Shown here: piece after piece, positions 1 to 7,855 of the stretch
How positions within the stretch are numbered: the first letter of the stretch is position 1
Layout of the letters: every line of letters starts with the position of its first letter
Assembly: GCA_967755175.1 (NCBI GenBank)
Contig: CBRAFO010000028.1
Span: 1 to 37,337 of the forward strand
Direction: 5' to 3'
Origin: Rariglobus sp967755175
Lineage (GTDB): Bacteria > Verrucomicrobiota > Verrucomicrobiia > Opitutales > Opitutaceae
DNA length: 37,337 nt
The notes under the pieces: generated by a model
Told to the model about the DNA's origin: nothing
Databases searched by the model: none
Seen by the model: the letters and a program-made list of their open reading frames with translations, nothing else
Translations under genes and position numbers: made by a program

Positions 1-2
1 TT

Positions 3-3000
3 TTTTCGCTGGGCGTGGTCTTCTATGAGTTGCTCACGGGCGAGCTGCCGCTGGGCAAATTCCCGCTGCCGTCGAAGAAAGTGCAGATCGACGTGCGACT
101 CGACGAGGTGGTGCTGCGTGCGTTGGAGAAAGAGCCCGCGCTGCGCTACAGTCAGGCGAGCGAGCTGAAGACGCAGGTGGAGACGATTGCCGGGGAATCT
201 CATTCCGCGCAGGCGTCTTCCGTTTCGCCGAGGACTGCGCAAATACGACCGTCGGCGATCACGACTTATATCGCCGCTGGGTTATGTTGCATCGCGCTGC
301 TCATGGGGCTGCTTCTGAATTCCGCCGGCGGCATATGGGTGGTGGTGATTGGGGCGACGGGTCTTGCGGCCTCACTGATTAAATTGAAATTGCGCCATAC
401 TTGGCCGTTCGGAGTTGGGGCGGAAGCAACTGCCAGCCGACCGTTAGCTTGGAAAAGTTCTATTTCCGGTAAGGAGGCGCAGGCGCCTGCGCGGGGCATG
501 GCTTACGTCCCTTTGGGGTGTCTTGTGGCGGGCTTGGTGAGCACGCCTGTATTTTTTGCGATTTCGGACCATCGGGGCGAGGGGCTCGGTCTGGTGTTTG
601 CGGCGATGACCGGGCTGCTAGCGCTGGTTTTTGGGGCGCTTGCCCGGCGGGAGCGGCTCGGGCGCGTCGTATTGTGGGTAACCGCTTCAGTTTTGGTGAT
701 CATGATGGCTCTGGGGGTCGTTCGCGCGCTTGTGCGAAACGCACAGTTTCGCGCGGTGGCGGATGAGCGTCAGCGGCAGGCGGATGGCTGGCCGCTTGAC
801 CCGAAACTCGTGGTCGAATCCAGCCGCCGCGCGAACGAGCGGCCTCGGTTTCACGTCGAATGGCCGGCCAGTTCCTGGCGGGTGAAGAACTTCGCGTCCG
901 TGGAGACGAAGGATCGTTTTTTCCTGCGGATCAACGGCGTCGATTATCCGCTGCGCACGCCCCATGAGCCGTATGCGGTTCGCCAGTTTGACCTCGATCC
1001 GGTGGAGGAGGGCGTGCCGGTCGCGTGGTTGCCCGGAAAATACCGCGCCGCCTATGTGGTCAAAAATTCGGATTACGTCAGTCCGCTGTCTCCGCAGTCG
1101 ATGTTTAGCCGGGGTGAAAACGCCAGCAATGAAGTGGAGTTTGAGATTCCACCGGTTGCCACGGGGGCGCCTATCGAAGCGAAAAAAAACCAGGCTTTCG
1201 GTCCGGTGATCGAGCGCATGATGGACGGCGCGCTCGATCTGGACACCGGGCGGATTTCCCCGAAGGACGCCAACTCCGGACTGTTTGTCGAAATGCCCGA
1301 GGCGCTGAAAAACACCAACGATCTAGCCGAGGCCATCATCGAGGGGTTTGCATGGGCGGAAGGCAAAGGGCTGGATGCGATCATGTCTCCTTCGGAAACC
1401 TGCTCCTTGGGGATGCACGTGTTCGAGCAGGCTCCGGAGGACTGGGATCGCCTCACGGCCGCGCAGGTCGTGGCTTTGCTTGACGCGGTCAACGCGAAGC
1501 CGCCGCGCTATACCAAGTTGAAGTCGGATGAAAACGCCACCTACGTGTTCCGGACACGCGAGGGCGCGCGGGGCGTTTTGCAGATCCAGGGGAAAGCGGA
1601 CGGCGACAAACAGGTGAAGCTCCGCTACAAGCTGGTGACGGGCGGGCTCTCTCCCTCGGCCCCCCTTGTGAATTCCGTGATTGCGGAGAACACGTCCGAG
1701 TCGCCCCGGCTGGAATATCTGGCCTGGCAGGATGAGGTGCAGACAAATCCTCACTGGCAGGCGTGGCGACCCAACGGCGAAAAGGTGGACCATGATCTCG
1801 CCCATCTGCCGGACAGCCTGCCTGTGCCCGGCTGGGACGGACCACAGTCCAGCCAGCGCATGCTTTGCCTGTGGTTTTCCCACCCCCAAATCAACATCCA
1901 GAGTTTCGCCGATGTTCGACTATGGGACGACCAAGGCCGATTGATCGATGTTCTCCCGGCTGGCTTCTATGCAGCGGCCGTCTCGGGTGAAACGACCGTC
2001 GATGGAAATCGTGGTTGGGTTCTCTATATGCGCAGTGCGGGACCATCTGAAAAACTTCCCGCCACCGTGGACATCCAGTTTCGTTATGGCGTGGGACCGT
2101 GGGCGTCTCAGGAAGATATATCCGTGGCGGACACCCATCGCCGAATGCCGCTGGCCCCCGGCATCGTGGTCGCCGACAGCGGTCAGGATGCCAACGGCAA
2201 GGCGTTCGTCGCCATTGAGTATGACTCGGCGAAAGATGTCGGTGACACCGCCATCGGCATTCTCGCGATCACCAAGGACGGACGCACGCTCCCGCGGCCC
2301 AGCGTATTTTCGAATATCGGTGACTGCGTAACGACCCAAACCTTTACCTTCGACGTGCCTTTGGACCAGGTCGCGAAGTTCGTCTGTCGCAAGCGCCCGA
2401 TCCGCATGGCGATGTTCAAGCATGTCCCGCTTCAGTCGTCGGCCGACGATGCGCCGAGTGGGGTGAAGGATGTCCCCGTCCTTAGGCCGGCGGACGGGCT
2501 CGTGACTGAGACATGGGCGGCGGACGTTCCGGCGGACTTCAAGTTCACTTCGGAAAACCTTAATCCCGCTGTGCTGACGCGCACGCCGGAGGTGAAACTT
2601 TATCCCATGTCGGGGCGGAGTTTCGGGCCAGACGGTGCGCCCCTGGTGATCAAAGTGGCCAGTTCGGTCGAGGATATGAGAGCACCTACGATCATCGCAC
2701 CCGCGCCCGGAGCGTTGGTGCACGGGAAGGCAAAACTGGAAGAGGGCCGGGTGCATTACTCGGTCACGGCGACGATTGATGAGGGTTCGAAGGCCAATCA
2801 AGCTCCGGGCAAATCGCGAGATGTGGCGGCGGAAGACCGCGTGGCGTTGGGCGTAGTTTCGGCCATCGAGCTTGGCCAAACGTCCCCGGGCATTCGCCGG
2901 GTGCTTCTGCTTCGTTTTAAAAAAATGACGAGCGAGGAGCAGGTCGATCAAGAGGGGCTGACCGCCTTGCAGGCTTGGTTGCCGCTGATGGATGCCGGCC

Positions 3001-3641
3001 GCTATGCCGAAAGCTGGGACGCGGCGGGGGAGCGTTTTCGTCATGCAGGCTCACGGGGGGAGTGGGTGGAGAAATCCGAGAAGATCCGCCGCCCGCTCGG
3101 TGAGGTGATTTCCCGCACGTTTACGAGCACGCAACAAACCAAGGTGTTTCCCGGAATGCCGGACGGGTCGTATTGGCTCGCGGAGCTCGACAGCACTTTT
3201 CCCGGACTGAAGTCGGCGTCGGAGACCGTCGTGTTTGCGCGGGAAAAAGACGGTCGCTGGCGGATGATCGGTTACTGGATCCGTCCGCGCACCGAGGAGC
3301 AACAGGCGGCCGTCGCGGCGGCGCGCGCATGGCTGATGTCCATCGACGAAGGTCATTACGGCTGGAGCTGGACGAACGCCGCCAAGGTCTTCCGCGACGT
3401 CATGACGCAGGAGAAATGGGTGATCGCGCTGGAGGGCGTGCGCGGTCCGCTCGGCGAGCGAGTGTTTCGCGTCGCGGAGGTCTGCCAGACGACCGAGTCT
3501 TGGCCCGGTGCTCCGGCCGGCAAGTATGTGGTGATGCGGTTCAGCGCGTCATTCGCCGACTGCAAATCCGCAGTGGAAACCGTCACGTTCGTGCAGGAGA
3601 ACGATGGCATGTGGCGGGCGGCTGGGTATTTCATCAAGTGA
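3..3641 (+). CDS. Ser/Thr protein kinase (3' part) with membrane region and two C-terminal DUF4019 domains
   Basis: The gene is cut by the left window edge; the frame is open from base 3. The visible N-terminus (FSLGVVFYELLTGELPLG, then a stretch ending in LEKEPALRYSQASEL) is the end of the C-lobe of a Hanks-type Ser/Thr kinase; the ATP-binding and catalytic loops lie outside the window. Counting from the GTG at base 15, five hydrophobic segments follow at about residues 82-101, 106-122, 163-183, 190-209 and 217-237. A region of about 730 residues that I do not recognise comes next and is probably outside the membrane. The C-terminus holds two tandem DUF4019-like repeats, about 972-1090 and 1093-1208, each with a SW..A...F motif, a PLG motif and a DG.WR..GY ending. 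Inference: a membrane signalling kinase with a duplicated sensor or ligand module. Confidence is high for the kinase end and the duplication, low for the middle. Confidence 0.8.
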   Translation, partial: FSLGVVFYELLTGELPLGKFPLPSKKVQIDVRLDEVVLRALEKEPALRYSQASELKTQVETIAGESHSAQASSVSPRTAQIRPSAITTYIAAGLCCIALLMGLLLNSAGGIWVVVIGATGLAASLIKLKLRHTWPFGVGAEATASRPLAWKSSISGKEAQAPARGMAYVPLGCLVAGLVSTPVFFAISDHRGEGLGLVFAAMTGLLALVFGALARRERLGRVVLWVTASVLVIMMALGVVRALVRNAQFRAVADERQRQADGWPLDPKLVVESSRRANERPRFHVEWPASSWRVKNFASVETKDRFFLRINGVDYPLRTPHEPYAVRQFDLDPVEEGVPVAWLPGKYRAAYVVKNSDYVSPLSPQSMFSRGENASNEVEFEIPPVATGAPIEAKKNQAFGPVIERMMDGALDLDTGRISPKDANSGLFVEMPEALKNTNDLAEAIIEGFAWAEGKGLDAIMSPSETCSLGMHVFEQAPEDWDRLTAAQVVALLDAVNAKPPRYTKLKSDENATYVFRTREGARGVLQIQGKADGDKQVKLRYKLVTGGLSPSAPLVNSVIAENTSESPRLEYLAWQDEVQTNPHWQAWRPNGEKVDHDLAHLPDSLPVPGWDGPQSSQRMLCLWFSHPQINIQSFADVRLWDDQGRLIDVLPAGFYAAAVSGETTVDGNRGWVLYMRSAGPSEKLPATVDIQFRYGVGPWASQEDISVADTHRRMPLAPGIVVADSGQDANGKAFVAIEYDSAKDVGDTAIGILAITKDGRTLPRPSVFSNIGDCVTTQTFTFDVPLDQVAKFVCRKRPIRMAMFKHVPLQSSADDAPSGVKDVPVLRPADGLVTETWAADVPADFKFTSENLNPAVLTRTPEVKLYPMSGRSFGPDGAPLVIKVASSVEDMRAPTIIAPAPGALVHGKAKLEEGRVHYSVTATIDEGSKANQAPGKSRDVAAEDRVALGVVSAIELGQTSPGIRRVLLLRFKKMTSEEQVDQEGLTALQAWLPLMDAGRYAESWDAAGERFRHAGSRGEWVEKSEKIRRPLGEVISRTFTSTQQTKVFPGMPDGSYWLAELDSTFPGLKSASETVVFAREKDGRWRMIGYWIRPRTEEQQAAVAAARAWLMSIDEGHYGWSWTNAAKVFRDVMTQEKWVIALEGVRGPLGERVFRVAEVCQTTESWPGAPAGKYVVMRFSASFADCKSAVETVTFVQENDGMWRAAGYFIK

Positions 3642-3670
3642 ACAGCGACAAAAATTCCTACTCCCCAACG

Positions 3671-3922
3671 ATGAGCTCCGACAAACGCACCATCTGGTTC
3701 CCGGCGAAAACTTACGGCTATGGCTGGGGGCCGCCGATTTGTTGGCAGGGTTGGGTGGTGATGGGGATTTACGGAGTGTTGCTGGCGGGCGGAGCGATTT
3801 GGCTTCTGCCCGGAAAGCCGGCTTTTGTTTTATATACGAGCGGACTGACACTGGCCTTGTGCTTCGTCTGCTGGCTCAAGGGCGAAAAGCCTGCGTGGCG
3901 CTGGGGTAAAAAGAAGGAGTGA
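3671..3922 (+). CDS. Small two-helix membrane protein, unknown function
   Basis: This 83-residue protein starts at an ATG 30 bases after the kinase stop. The N-terminus is aromatic and glycine-rich (IWFPAKTYGYGWGPPICWQGW). Two likely membrane helices follow at about residues 27-46 and 51-69, and the tail is basic (WRWGKKKE). The WFPAK..GWG...WQGWVV pattern recalls a small uncharacterised membrane family seen next to other genes in several phyla, but I can give no function. The gene is followed after 7 bases by the next ORF, so the two are probably co-transcribed. Confidence 0.6.
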   Translation: MSSDKRTIWFPAKTYGYGWGPPICWQGWVVMGIYGVLLAGGAIWLLPGKPAFVLYTSGLTLALCFVCWLKGEKPAWRWGKKKE

Positions 3923-3929
3923 TGACCCG

Positions 3930-4418
3930 ATGAATTCCTATCTGGAAATGTTCGCCCGGGTCGCCGCTCGCGTGCGACCGCTGCTCGTTGCCCGGCAGAT
4001 CGAGGCGCACGTCGGCTGCTGGCACGAGTCGGCGGTGCTCAAACTCCAAAAACGCCGCTGGGCCAATCAGCCGCCTGTCGCCGGGCCGAGTGAGATCGGC
4101 ATTTTCTTTTCGGTGTGGGTCGATGCGACGGGGCTCAAGCAACGCCGCGCGTTCTACAATCTCCACGCGTTGAAGCTACGTTCGCTTGAGGGGTATTCGA
4201 TTCAGAGCCGGGAATTCGCTGCGGCCTTCCGATCGGCCGCCGCCGAGTCGATCCGCGACTGGCCGCACGTCTCGACGGACTACGGGCCGCAGACGTTAAT
4301 GCAGGGCTGGATCGAGTTGGATTCGCCGCGTGTGGAGGACGAGGTCGCGGAGCTGGTGCGTCGCTTCATTCCGCTCGCGGAGCGGGTTGATAAGCTGCTC
4401 GATCAACGGGAGAAATAA
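3930..4418 (+). CDS. Hypothetical protein, 162 aa
   Basis: A soluble-looking protein with no signal peptide or membrane helix. It begins at ATG 3930, only 7 bases after the preceding stop. Visible features are a WANQPPV motif near residues 44-50, a central segment that looks like beta strands (IGIFFSVWVDATGL, 57-70) and an acidic, charged C-terminal helix that ends in a basic tail. I recognise no family. The tight spacing with the small membrane protein suggests one transcript. The coding assignment rests on length, frame and codon pattern; the overlapping frames are shorter and biased in composition. Confidence 0.55.
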   Translation: MNSYLEMFARVAARVRPLLVARQIEAHVGCWHESAVLKLQKRRWANQPPVAGPSEIGIFFSVWVDATGLKQRRAFYNLHALKLRSLEGYSIQSREFAAAFRSAAAESIRDWPHVSTDYGPQTLMQGWIELDSPRVEDEVAELVRRFIPLAERVDKLLDQREK

Positions 4419-4442
4419 CTCCGGCGCACGGCGCTGCACGCC

Positions 4443-4889
4443 ATGACCGAACAACCACGGATGACACCTCCCGAGATCGAGATTTCCGACCGGCCTTCCG
4501 CCGAAGACACCGCGCGGCTCTTTAGAAACCTCGCCGGTTTTAACGAGGCGCAGGTCGGGCCCGCGTCCGGTCGTGAGCTGGCGGTGTTCGCGCGTCGTGA
4601 TGGCGAACTGGTGGCCGGTCTGACGGGCTTCACCCACTGGAATTGGCTGACGATAAAATATCTATGGGTGGCCGAGTCGCTGCGTCACCAAGGCTTGGGC
4701 AGCCGGCTGGTGCTCGCCGCCGAGCGCGAGGCACGGCTTCGCGGCTGCGAGCATGCGCATCTGGATACGTTTAGCTTTCAGGCGGCTCCGTTTTACGAGC
4801 GCCTGGGCTACTCCGTTTTCGGCCGTCTGGAGGACTATCCCGCCGGACACGCCAAAATTTTCCTCCAAAAGCGCAACCTGGCTGGGTGA
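4443..4889 (+). CDS. GNAT family N-acetyltransferase
   Basis: A 148-residue protein of the usual GNAT size. The acetyl-CoA pyrophosphate-binding motif A (Q/R-x-x-G-x-G/A) is visible as R81-H-Q-G84-L-G86, after a strand with YLWVAESLR. The late motif FYERLGY (117-123) is the usual motif B region, followed by a strand ending in FLQKRN. The family transfers an acetyl group from acetyl-CoA to an amine; the substrate cannot be read here. Its stop overlaps a GTG start option of the following methyltransferase (4886), so the two genes are likely translationally linked. Confidence 0.85.
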   Translation: MTEQPRMTPPEIEISDRPSAEDTARLFRNLAGFNEAQVGPASGRELAVFARRDGELVAGLTGFTHWNWLTIKYLWVAESLRHQGLGSRLVLAAEREARLRGCEHAHLDTFSFQAAPFYERLGYSVFGRLEDYPAGHAKIFLQKRNLAG

Positions 4890-4903
4890 TGGGATCGAAG
4901 AAC

Positions 4904-5551
4904 ATGAGCACCGAAATGATCGCCTATTACGCCAAGCGCGCCGCCGAACATGACCGCATCTACGATTTGCCGGAGCGGCAGGCCGACATTCAAAAACTCC
5001 GCCAGCTGTGCCAAACCCAGTTTCGGGACCTGGCGGTTCTCGAGGTCTCATGCGGCACGGGTTACTGGACCCAGTATATCGCGCCATCCGCTCGGTCCGT
5101 AACCGCAGTAGATATCAATGAGGAAGTGCTGGCCATCGCACGGAGCCGGCAACCCACAGGGACGGAGGTGGAGTTTCACCTGGCCGACTCCTATGCGTTG
5201 CCGGATTTTAACGGTTCATTCAGCGCGGGGTTCTCGGGCTTTTGGTGGTCGCATATCCCAAAACGCAGGCTGGGTGATTTCTTGGCCGGGTTTCATCGTC
5301 AGCTGAAACCGGGAGCGCTCGTCGTCTTCATCGACAATCGTTACGTCCCGGGAAGCAGCACTCCGATCAGCCGCACCGACGAGAACGGCGATTCGTTTCA
5401 ACTTCGGACGCTGGGAGACGGCAGCACTCACGAGGTATTGAAGAATTTCCCGTCGCCAGAGGAGTTGAAAGCAGCGGTGGTCGGCAGTGCGTCGTCGATC
5501 GAGATTACCGTGTTGGATTACTATTGGATTTTGGCCTATCGGAAAATCTAA
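4904..5551 (+). CDS. Class I SAM-dependent methyltransferase
   Basis: The protein has 215 residues from ATG 4904. An upstream GTG at 4886 would add 6 residues and overlap the GNAT stop by 4 bases. SAM-binding motif I is LEVSCGTG (46-53), and the acidic residue ending the second strand is D70 in AVDIN. The later strand GALVVFIDNRY fits the Rossmann-like core. The substrate is unknown; the family uses SAM to methylate small molecules, RNA or protein. It sits between a GNAT and a PaiB-like gene on the same strand, possibly as one stress or detoxification transcript, which is inference only. Confidence 0.85.
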   Translation: MSTEMIAYYAKRAAEHDRIYDLPERQADIQKLRQLCQTQFRDLAVLEVSCGTGYWTQYIAPSARSVTAVDINEEVLAIARSRQPTGTEVEFHLADSYALPDFNGSFSAGFSGFWWSHIPKRRLGDFLAGFHRQLKPGALVVFIDNRYVPGSSTPISRTDENGDSFQLRTLGDGSTHEVLKNFPSPEELKAAVVGSASSIEITVLDYYWILAYRKI

Positions 5552-5564
5552 GCTGCGTAACACG

Positions 5565-6188
5565 ATGTATATTCCCGCCTCATTTCAGGTTGACGACTCC
5601 GCGAAGCTCGCCGCCTTCATCCGCGACCACAGCTTCGCCACGCTCGTCACGCACGACGGCACCGCGCCGTTCGCCAGCCACCTGCCGATGTTGTTTCGCC
5701 CCGAGCTGGGGCCGCACGGCACGCTGGTCGCCCACATGGCCCGAGCCAACGCCCAGTGGCAGCACTTCGTCGCCGGCCGCGAGGTGCTGGCGATCTTTCA
5801 CGGGCCGCACGGCTATATCTCTCCCTTATGGTATCAGACGCAGCCGGCGGTCCCGACGTGGAATTACGCCACGGTCCATGCGTATGGTGTGCCGGTGATC
5901 ATAGACGATCATGAGCGCGCGGTCGCGTTGTTGAGCGAGACCGTGTTGGCCTATGATTCGATGTGGTCGGGCGAACTCCCCGGCGAGTTTCGCGACAAGC
6001 TCATGCGGGCCATCGTCGCCTTCGAGATCCCGCTCACTCGCATTGAGGGCAAATTTAAACTCGGGCAAAACCGGTCGTCGGCGGACCAGCAAGGAGTCTT
6101 CGACGCGCTCACCGCGTCCGGCGATCCCGACAACCTGGCTCTCGCCCGCCTGATGCGCGCCGAGTGTGACGTGCGTGGAAACTCCTGA
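5565..6188 (+). CDS. PaiB-like FMN-binding negative transcriptional regulator
   Basis: A 207-residue protein starting at ATG 5565, 14 bases after the methyltransferase. Hallmarks of the PaiB/FMN_bind_2 family are the opening MYIPASF, the HLPMLF strand near residue 46, the PTWNYATVHAYG motif near 99-110 and KFKLGQNRS near 160-168. In Bacillus, PaiB is encoded next to the GNAT acetyltransferase PaiA and the pair affects sporulation and degradative enzymes. Here a GNAT gene lies two genes upstream, so the association is partly kept. Flavin binding is inferred from family membership. Confidence 0.9.
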   Translation: MYIPASFQVDDSAKLAAFIRDHSFATLVTHDGTAPFASHLPMLFRPELGPHGTLVAHMARANAQWQHFVAGREVLAIFHGPHGYISPLWYQTQPAVPTWNYATVHAYGVPVIIDDHERAVALLSETVLAYDSMWSGELPGEFRDKLMRAIVAFEIPLTRIEGKFKLGQNRSSADQQGVFDALTASGDPDNLALARLMRAECDVRGNS

Positions 6189-6297
6189 CCGTGCGCTGCT
6201 CGGCTTCTGAACACAGCGTCGTGATCGAGGGCAGATAGCGGAAGCGCTGAATGTGGCTGCGATTGCATTGGCCCCGTTTTCTTAGTCGAGTCAGGCG

Positions 6298-6885
6298 ATG
6301 AAACTTTCCTCTTCGTTTTTGATGTTCGCAGGCGTGGCGCTGGTGGCTCCGGTTGTTGCCCACGCCGAGAATACGACCCCGGCGGCCAAGGTGGCCGCCC
6401 CCGTGACGGTCCCTGACCTCCAGACGACCTCCGTCTCGCAGCTTTCGGCCGTGGCGTCGCAAGCGTTAACCGCGCTCGGGGAGATGACGTCCAAGTCATC
6501 CCCGGCCTTGACGGAAAAGATCAACGCCGTGAAGGCGGCGTTGGCAGGCAACCAAGCCAGCGCGGCGCTGTCGTCATTGGCTGGTTTGACCAAGGCCGCC
6601 AAGGGCACCCCGGGCGCCGAGGGAATGGCTGGCAAGGCTACGCAGGTGGTGAGCGCGTGGGCGCTGAAGCAGGGTTTCGACCTGGCCAAGATCTCCGGCG
6701 TGCTGGGGGCGTTGCAGAAGCCGGACTACGCGGCTCTGGCGTCGCAAGGGGCGAGCGTGTTGAGCAAGGGCGATCTCACGCATGACCAGAAGGGCCTGCT
6801 TAATGGCGTCCTGAACGCCTACGGCATTGACCCGACCAAGGCGGCCGGGGCGGCGAACGCGATCAAGGGACTGTTCGGCAAGTAA
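6298..6885 (+). CDS. Secreted alanine-rich protein, unknown function
   Basis: A 195-residue protein with a clear signal peptide at residues 1-23: a short basic start, a hydrophobic core and a VAHA-E cleavage site. The mature part is rich in Ala, Gly, Lys and Ser and predicted to be mainly helical. It carries repeated short motifs such as ALxSLAGLTKAAKG and ends in IKGLFGK. I do not recognise the family. It stands alone, with two hairpins after its stop. Confidence 0.7.
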   Translation: MKLSSSFLMFAGVALVAPVVAHAENTTPAAKVAAPVTVPDLQTTSVSQLSAVASQALTALGEMTSKSSPALTEKINAVKAALAGNQASAALSSLAGLTKAAKGTPGAEGMAGKATQVVSAWALKQGFDLAKISGVLGALQKPDYAALASQGASVLSKGDLTHDQKGLLNGVLNAYGIDPTKAAGAANAIKGLFGK

Positions 6886-6900
6886 GCGCGGTAGCCGCAG

Positions 6901-6927
6901 GGAAACGCGGCGGCTTACCGCGTTTCC
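6901..6927. other. Perfect 10-bp inverted repeat after secreted-protein gene
   Basis: GGAAACGCGG at 6901-6910 pairs exactly with CCGCGTTTCC at 6918-6927 across a 7-base loop. There is no T tract. It may be an RNA-stabilising hairpin or part of a two-hairpin terminator with the next element. Confidence 0.5.
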
Positions 6928-6965
6928 GAAAACGCACACGTTGCCGTGGGTCGAGGGACCAAACT

Positions 6966-6999
6966 GACGCGGCAGGCTGCCGCGTCTCCTTTTCTAGTT
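6966..6999 (+). terminator. Rho-independent terminator candidate
   Basis: GACGCGGC at 6966-6973 pairs with GCCGCGTC at 6979-6986 around a 5-base loop. It is followed by TCCTTTTCTAGTTT, a T-rich tail on the plus strand. It would end transcription of the secreted-protein gene. The convergent yebC gene stops just beyond it, so it may also work in the other direction, though the T tail there is poor. Confidence 0.6.
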
Positions 7000-7019
7000 T
7001 GGCTCTATTGTTGGTCGCC

Positions 7020-7742
7020 TTAAGGCGACTCTTCGTTCGAGAACACCTGTTGCACGTCGTCCAAGCTATCGAGGAGGTCGTGCAATGCGGCCAGGGTTTC
7101 GGCGGTGCGGGTGTTCACCGGCACGGTAGTCGTCGGGATGTAGGCGGCTTCGGCGCTCTCGGTTTTTATACCGGCGGTTTCGAGGGCGTGGAGGACTTTG
7201 TCGAAGGCGTGGACGGCGCAGCGAACTTCGTAGCCTTCGTCGGTCGTGATGACGTCGTCGGCACCGGCTTCGAGCGTAACTTCCATCAGGCGATCTTCCG
7301 TGGCCGCGTCTTTTGCGATGAGAAATTGGCCCGCGTTGAGAAACTGAAACATCACCGCACCCGTGCCGGCGAGGTTGCCGCCGTGTTTGGTGAACACGCT
7401 GCGCAGGTCTGCGGCGGTGCGGTTTTTGTTGTCGGTCGTGACCTTGACGATGAACGCCACGCCGCCCGGACCGTAGGCTTCGTAGGTAACGTCTTCGTAG
7501 CTGACGCCCGGGAGTTCGCCGGTGCCCTTCTTGATGGCGCGGTCAACGTTATCGACCGGCATGTTGGCCTCACGGGCTTTTGAAAGGAGCGTGCGGAGAC
7601 GCAGGTTGCCCTCGGGATCACCACCGCCGGCTTTGGCGGCGATGGTGATTTCACGCGAGAGGCGGGAGAAAACTTTGCCCTTCCGGCCGTCGGTGACGGC
7701 CTTCTGGCGTTTAACTTTGGACCACTTGTTATGGCCGGCCAT
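7020..7742 (-). CDS. yebC: YebC/PmpR family transcriptional or translational regulator
   Basis: A 240-residue protein, the family's usual length. The start MAGHNKWSKVKRQKAVTDGRK is the signature N-terminus (typically MAGHSKWANIKHRK). The conserved segments PVDNVDRAIKKGTGE and YEAYGPGGVA(F/I)IV follow at about residues 60-95. YebC-type proteins were described as DNA-binding regulators, and recent work ties some members to relief of ribosome stalling; which applies here cannot be read. It lies downstream of yidC on the same strand, separated by a long hairpin, so it may have its own promoter. Confidence 0.97.
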   Translation of the reverse strand: MAGHNKWSKVKRQKAVTDGRKGKVFSRLSREITIAAKAGGGDPEGNLRLRTLLSKAREANMPVDNVDRAIKKGTGELPGVSYEDVTYEAYGPGGVAFIVKVTTDNKNRTAADLRSVFTKHGGNLAGTGAVMFQFLNAGQFLIAKDAATEDRLMEVTLEAGADDVITTDEGYEVRCAVHAFDKVLHALETAGIKTESAEAAYIPTTTVPVNTRTAETLAALHDLLDSLDDVQQVFSNEESP

Positions 7743-7752
7743 TTTGCGGAAA

Positions 7753-7850
7753 GTTGAAGGATGAGAGTTGAGGGTTGAGAGTCCGGAAAACGGAAAGACC
7801 AGCCAACTCGGGTTGGCTGGTCTCTCAACTCTCAGCTCTCAACTTTCAAC
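7753..7850. repeat. Large imperfect palindrome with strong central hairpin between yidC and yebC
   Basis: The centre is a perfect 10-bp stem: GACCAGCCAA at 7797-7806 and TTGGCTGGTC at 7813-7822, with a 6-base loop. Around it are purine-rich and pyrimidine-rich arms made of GTTGAGAG-like units (7753-7781) and their complement (7822-7850), which pair imperfectly. On the minus strand it follows the yidC stop by about 5 bases, so it probably acts as a terminator or mRNA end for yidC and precedes yebC. Confidence 0.6.
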
Positions 7851-7855
7851 TGAGA

